A stretch of 10,524 nt of DNA from JBEKCP01 sp050014815 (GTDB lineage Bacteria > Planctomycetota > Planctomycetia > Pirellulales > Thermoguttaceae): contig JBEKCP010000142.1 in NCBI GenBank assembly GCA_050014815.1, forward strand, positions 1 through 10,524, given 5' to 3'. Position numbers and translations under genes: made by a program. A model generated the notes under the pieces. That model was not told the origin of the DNA and made no database searches. It was given only the letters and a program-made list of their open reading frames with translations. Of the stretch, positions 7,395 through 10,524 are shown piece after piece (the stretch's first letter is position 1; each line of letters starts with the position of its first letter).

Positions 7395-9815
7395 ATGAAC
7401 GCCATGGATTCGCAGGATCGATCCGCGGATGCCGCCGAGCCGCACGACGAGAGCCTCGCTCACGTCGTCAACGCACTCTTGCGGTTTCTCCTGGCGGTGC
7501 GGTATCGCAAGCACGTGGTGCTGGCGTCGCTGGCGGCGGCGGCCTTGTTGGGCGGACTCTACTACGCCACGGCCACCCGCTTCTACTCGGCCCGCGCCTC
7601 GCTGTTGGTCCTGTACACGGGCTTTGAATCGACCTCGCCCGCCCTGGGCGGCAACGGGATCTCGGCGCTGAACACCGCCCCCACGTTCGAAATCCTCTTC
7701 ACGGCGCCGAAGGTGATCGAGGGGGCGCTGCCCTACCTCCAACCCGAGTACTGCATCGACCTGGCCGGCGCCCCGCAGGAGAGCTGGGCGGGGATCATCC
7801 AGGGGGGCCTGTCTGCCCGCGCAGTCAAGAACACGAGCAAGATCGACATCACTTACCGTTCCCGGGCGCCGGACGCCGCAGTGAACATCCTCAGCGCGGT
7901 CGTCCAGGCCTACATGGAGTTCCTCGACAAGACGAACAAGGGCACGGCGGCGGAACTGATCCACATTCTGACCAAGGAAAAGGCCGATCTCGTCGTGAAG
8001 CTCGCGCAGAAGGAGCAGGAGCTCCTGGAGGTCCGCAAGCAGATCGGCGACCTGGGGATCCGCGCGGACAACGGCAAGATTCCGCCTCCTTCTATCCAGC
8101 AGGTCTTCGCCTTCAACGAGTCGCTGATCCAGGCGCAGCGCCGCCGCATTGAATTAGAGGCGACACAGGCGGCGATCGAGGCCGCCGTGCGGACCGGCCA
8201 GGGGCTCCAGCAGTACATGACCGGCGTGGCGGACGGCATCGGAAGGGAGATCCTCGTTCGAAGCCTGGGACTGGATGCCCAGGACGAGGCCACCCTGGGG
8301 ACCCTGGAGCGGAGCGCGCTGGAGGACCGCACGGCATTGAAGGCCCTGCTGGAGAACCTCGGTCCGGCCCATCCCGACGTCGTCGCCAAGATCGAGAGAA
8401 TCCGTGCGAGCGAGCAATACATCAAGGACTTCCAGCATCGCGCCAAGGACAGGCTGGCTGAGATCCAGGCTGTCCATCTCGGCCCGATGCTGGTGCAAGC
8501 GATCCAGCAGAAGATCGAGGAAGCCCGCCAGTTGGAGCGAGCGCTCCGGTCGCGGTTCGAGCAGGCCAGGGACGAGGCGGTGAACCTCAACGGCCAGCTC
8601 GCCCGGCTGGAGATCATCGAGCACGATCTGGGCTGGCTGCGCAACCTCCACGACGCCCTGTCGAGCCGGATCGCCAACATGGACCTGAAACACGAAGGCG
8701 CCGAGGTCCGCACCTCGCTCCTGGAAGAGCCGAAGGCCGGCGACAACCCGATCTCCCCGAACCTCCGCATCATCGTGGCGATGGTGCTGGCGGGAGGGCT
8801 CGCGGCGGGCTTGATGTTCGTCTGCATCCTGGACGTCTTGGACGACCGGTTCCGTTCGCTGGAGGAGTTGCAGGCGCAACTCCGGGCCCCTGTCCTCACG
8901 ATCATCCGCCGGCTCGAGACGACCGAGGCCGCCGGCATGGAAGGCGTTCACATGCACGCCACGGCCGATTCGGCCCACAGCGAGGCCTTCCGCACCCTCC
9001 GGACGGCGCTGGTCCTGTCCGATCGCGAAACGCGGCGATTGGTCGTTTCCAGCGCGGAGCCGGGCGACGGCAAAACCACGATCCTGGTGAACCTGGCCGT
9101 CTGCTACGCCCAGGCCGGAAAGAAAACGCTCGTCATCGACGCCGACCTTCGCCGTCCCGGCATGACCACCCTCCTCGAAATGCGCAGCATGGAAGGGCTC
9201 TCCCGCATCCTGAGAGGGGAAACCGATATCGGCGAAATGGCAACGGCTTGCATCCGCCACACGGCCGAGGAGGGCCTCGACGTGCTCCCGTCCGGCGCCC
9301 GCATGGTCAACCCCACCGAGCTGCTCTCCGGTCCGCGGTTTTCCGAGCTCTTGGCCTGGGCGGAGACCGTCTATGACCAGATCCTCGTCGATTGCCCCCC
9401 GATGCTCGTTACCAGCGACGTCGCGGTCGTCGGACGGCTGGTGGACGGCGCGATCCTGGTCGTGCAGCCGGAAAAGAACCGCCGCCGCCAGGTCTTCCGC
9501 GCCGTCGAAATGCTCGATGCCATGAAGGTCCCGGTCCTGGGCGTCGTCGTCAATCGCATCGTCGCCGACAGCGACCGCGGCTACTACGGCTACAGCAGCG
9601 GATACGGCTATGGATACGGCTATGGATACGGATACGGCGGCCGCTACGGGGGTTACGGCAAGGATGAGACGCCCGAAGAGAGCAACCAGACGCCGGCCGC
9701 CCAGGGGCTCGATTTGGACTCGATGGAGCCCGACCTCCCCTCGGCCCTCGGCCAGCCGTTGTCGCGGCAGCCTGCCGCGGCCGGTCCTGCCATCGTCCCG
9801 CGCCGTGCGGCGTGA
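7395..9815 (+). CDS. Polysaccharide co-polymerase with bacterial tyrosine autokinase domain (Wzc type)
   Basis: An 806-aa inner-membrane protein expected to control chain length and export of the polysaccharide through cycles of tyrosine phosphorylation. A Wzz-type membrane helix lies at about 40-58. The periplasmic part contains helical, coiled-coil-like stretches at about 183-220 and 355-430. A Pro-rich approach (DNPISPNLR) leads into the second membrane helix at about 457-478. The cytoplasmic kinase starts with the ExxRxxR oligomerisation motif at 530-536 (EAFRTLR), then Walker A at 553-562 (SAEPGDGKTT, Lys560), Walker A' at 579-588 (LVIDADLRRP, Asp582 and Asp584) and Walker B at 663-669 (ILVDCPP, Asp666). 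A tyrosine cluster with eleven Tyr spans 730-754, but unlike most Wzc proteins about 50 low-complexity residues follow it. The start at 7395 lacks a clear Shine-Dalgarno; ATG at 7404 is an alternative. The next gene starts 12 bp after its stop. No Wzb-type phosphatase gene is in the window. Confidence 0.94.
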   Translation: MNAMDSQDRSADAAEPHDESLAHVVNALLRFLLAVRYRKHVVLASLAAAALLGGLYYATATRFYSARASLLVLYTGFESTSPALGGNGISALNTAPTFEILFTAPKVIEGALPYLQPEYCIDLAGAPQESWAGIIQGGLSARAVKNTSKIDITYRSRAPDAAVNILSAVVQAYMEFLDKTNKGTAAELIHILTKEKADLVVKLAQKEQELLEVRKQIGDLGIRADNGKIPPPSIQQVFAFNESLIQAQRRRIELEATQAAIEAAVRTGQGLQQYMTGVADGIGREILVRSLGLDAQDEATLGTLERSALEDRTALKALLENLGPAHPDVVAKIERIRASEQYIKDFQHRAKDRLAEIQAVHLGPMLVQAIQQKIEEARQLERALRSRFEQARDEAVNLNGQLARLEIIEHDLGWLRNLHDALSSRIANMDLKHEGAEVRTSLLEEPKAGDNPISPNLRIIVAMVLAGGLAAGLMFVCILDVLDDRFRSLEELQAQLRAPVLTIIRRLETTEAAGMEGVHMHATADSAHSEAFRTLRTALVLSDRETRRLVVSSAEPGDGKTTILVNLAVCYAQAGKKTLVIDADLRRPGMTTLLEMRSMEGLSRILRGETDIGEMATACIRHTAEEGLDVLPSGARMVNPTELLSGPRFSELLAWAETVYDQILVDCPPMLVTSDVAVVGRLVDGAILVVQPEKNRRRQVFRAVEMLDAMKVPVLGVVVNRIVADSDRGYYGYSSGYGYGYGYGYGYGGRYGGYGKDETPEESNQTPAAQGLDLDSMEPDLPSALGQPLSRQPAAAGPAIVPRRAA
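9600..9635 (+). repeat. 12-bp tandem repeat coding the kinase Gly-Tyr array
   Basis: GGATACGGCTAT occurs at 9600-9611 and 9612-9623, followed by GGATACGGATAC at 9624-9635, a copy with two base changes. It encodes six consecutive Gly-Tyr pairs (residues 736-747) in the autophosphorylation cluster. Unit length is a multiple of three, so gain or loss of copies would add or remove four residues without breaking the frame. Confidence 0.88.
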
Positions 9816-9820
9816 GAAGG
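9815..9820 (+). promoter_or_regulatory. Ribosome binding site indicating a GTG start for the O-antigen ligase-like gene
   Basis: AGAAGG overlaps the last base of the kinase stop codon and lies 7 nt before an in-frame GTG at 9828. The ATG at 9846 is 25 nt away from it and has no comparable site of its own. This supports a GTG start and translational coupling with the kinase gene. Confidence 0.55.
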
Positions 9821-9827
9821 CCCTTGT

Positions 9828-10524
9828 GTGCAATCAGATCATCGAATGCCACCTTCCCAAGAAGCCCGAAAAAAATCAAAGAGCGACCGGCTGGACGCGT
9901 TGCTGTTGAACGTCGTCGATGCCGGACTGGCCGTGTGCATCTTCGGCGTGCCGCTGGTCATGGGCGGACGGCACGCCCTGGGCCGCCTCCTGCTGGTCGT
10001 GGCCGCCGTGGCCGTCGCCCTGGTCTGGATGTTCCGTCAAGGGCTGCGGCGCGAGTTCCGCTGGCGACGCTCGCCGGCCGACTGGCTGCTGCCGGCGGGC
10101 CTGGTGATCCTGCTCGTGCAGTTGGCTCCGCTGGGCGAAGCGATGTTGGCCCACCTCTCCCCCTCCACGGCCGCCATCCTGCCCCTTTGGACCTCGCACG
10201 CCGACCGCAACGCCGCGCTAGGCCTCTGGCCCTGCGTCTCGATGACCCCCGCGGCCACCCGCGCCGCCATCCCCCTTTACCTGGCCTACGGCCTGCTCGT
10301 GCTGGTGGTCGTGCAGCGGATCAAGAGCCTCGACGACGTCCGGCGGTTGTTGGCGGGCATTGCCCTGTCGGCGGTGGTCGTTGCATGCCTGGGCCTCCTG
10401 CAATGGGCCGCCGGCAACGGGCTCTACCTCTGGGTCTACGAACACCCCTATTCCAGCGCTTCCGACGCGGTCAAGGGCAGCTTCACCAACCGCAACCACT
10501 TCGCCCACTTCTTGGCCCTGGGGC
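9828..10524 (+). CDS. O-antigen ligase/polymerase family membrane protein (3' end outside window)
   Basis: The open frame continues to the right edge, giving 232 codons. An initial hydrophilic, lysine-rich cytoplasmic tail is followed by at least five membrane helices at about 25-46, 51-70, 86-102, 148-164 and 175-193. The segment FTNRNHFAHFLALG from residue 219 is the conserved region at the start of the Wzy_C/O-antigen ligase domain, where an F-x-N-x-N-H-F pattern is typical. By context (export lipoprotein, co-polymerase/kinase, then this gene) it is likely the polymerase that joins repeat units or a ligase that attaches the finished chain; sequence alone does not separate these. A hydrophilic loop between helices 3 and 4 (about 103-147) would face the periplasm. 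Start chosen at GTG 9828 because of AGAAGG 7 nt upstream; ATG 9846 is the conventional alternative. The missing C-terminal half should carry the remaining helices and the main periplasmic loop. Confidence 0.85.
   Translation, partial: MQSDHRMPPSQEARKKSKSDRLDALLLNVVDAGLAVCIFGVPLVMGGRHALGRLLLVVAAVAVALVWMFRQGLRREFRWRRSPADWLLPAGLVILLVQLAPLGEAMLAHLSPSTAAILPLWTSHADRNAALGLWPCVSMTPAATRAAIPLYLAYGLLVLVVVQRIKSLDDVRRLLAGIALSAVVVACLGLLQWAAGNGLYLWVYEHPYSSASDAVKGSFTNRNHFAHFLALG

Noticed and set aside
8154..9833. A 559-codon open frame on the minus strand opposite the kinase gene
   Set aside because: It is antisense to a gene with unmistakable kinase motifs. Its product is rich in Arg, Gly, Asp and His with no recognisable domain, as expected for a GC-rich shadow frame.
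1..10524. CRISPR arrays, insertion sequences, tRNA or rRNA genes
   Set aside because: No regularly spaced repeats with unique spacers, no transposase or terminal inverted repeats, and no tRNA or rRNA-like sequence were seen.

Overview
The window is GC-rich bacterial DNA with six protein-coding genes in two divergent groups. Several traits point to a planctomycete or a close relative in the PVC group, although no rRNA or tRNA is present to confirm this. The traits are a very large HEAT-repeat/lyase-like secreted protein, a membrane-anchored protein with a 'YP...VFPPE.PPPTFTW' motif, weak or absent Shine-Dalgarno sites on several genes, and the exopolysaccharide gene style.

Left half, minus strand, read from the middle outward (5810 down to 1): a small hypothetical protein of 84 aa; a TatD-type metal-dependent hydrolase closely resembling EboB, overlapping the small gene by 4 bp; a 137-bp gap with a good promoter candidate; a protein of about 1436 aa with an N-terminal membrane anchor, a HEAT-repeat solenoid, a beta-rich module and a heparinase/alginate-lyase-like region; and, 12 bp further on, the first 92 codons of another membrane-anchored protein that runs off the left edge.

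Middle: about 430 bp of non-coding DNA (5811-6243) separates the two groups and must hold the promoters for both directions. It contains short inverted repeats, G/C tracts and a weak -10-like TAATAT, but nothing I can name as a known regulatory element.

Right half, plus strand: the start of an exopolysaccharide export operon. It encodes an outer-membrane polysaccharide export lipoprotein (Wza type, SLBB domains), then a polysaccharide co-polymerase fused to a bacterial tyrosine kinase (Wzc type) with an unusual Tyr-Gly array, then an O-antigen ligase/polymerase-family membrane protein cut by the right edge. Together these would polymerise, regulate and export a surface polysaccharide through a Wzy-dependent route. 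Whether the lyase-like protein on the other strand acts on that same polymer is inference only.

Points most worth a second look: the architecture of the giant HEAT/lyase protein; an in-frame 18-bp x 4 repeat inside the export lipoprotein; a 12-bp repeat building the kinase tyrosine cluster; and an EboB-like hydrolase that stands without other recognisable ebo genes but beside a small conserved-looking partner.
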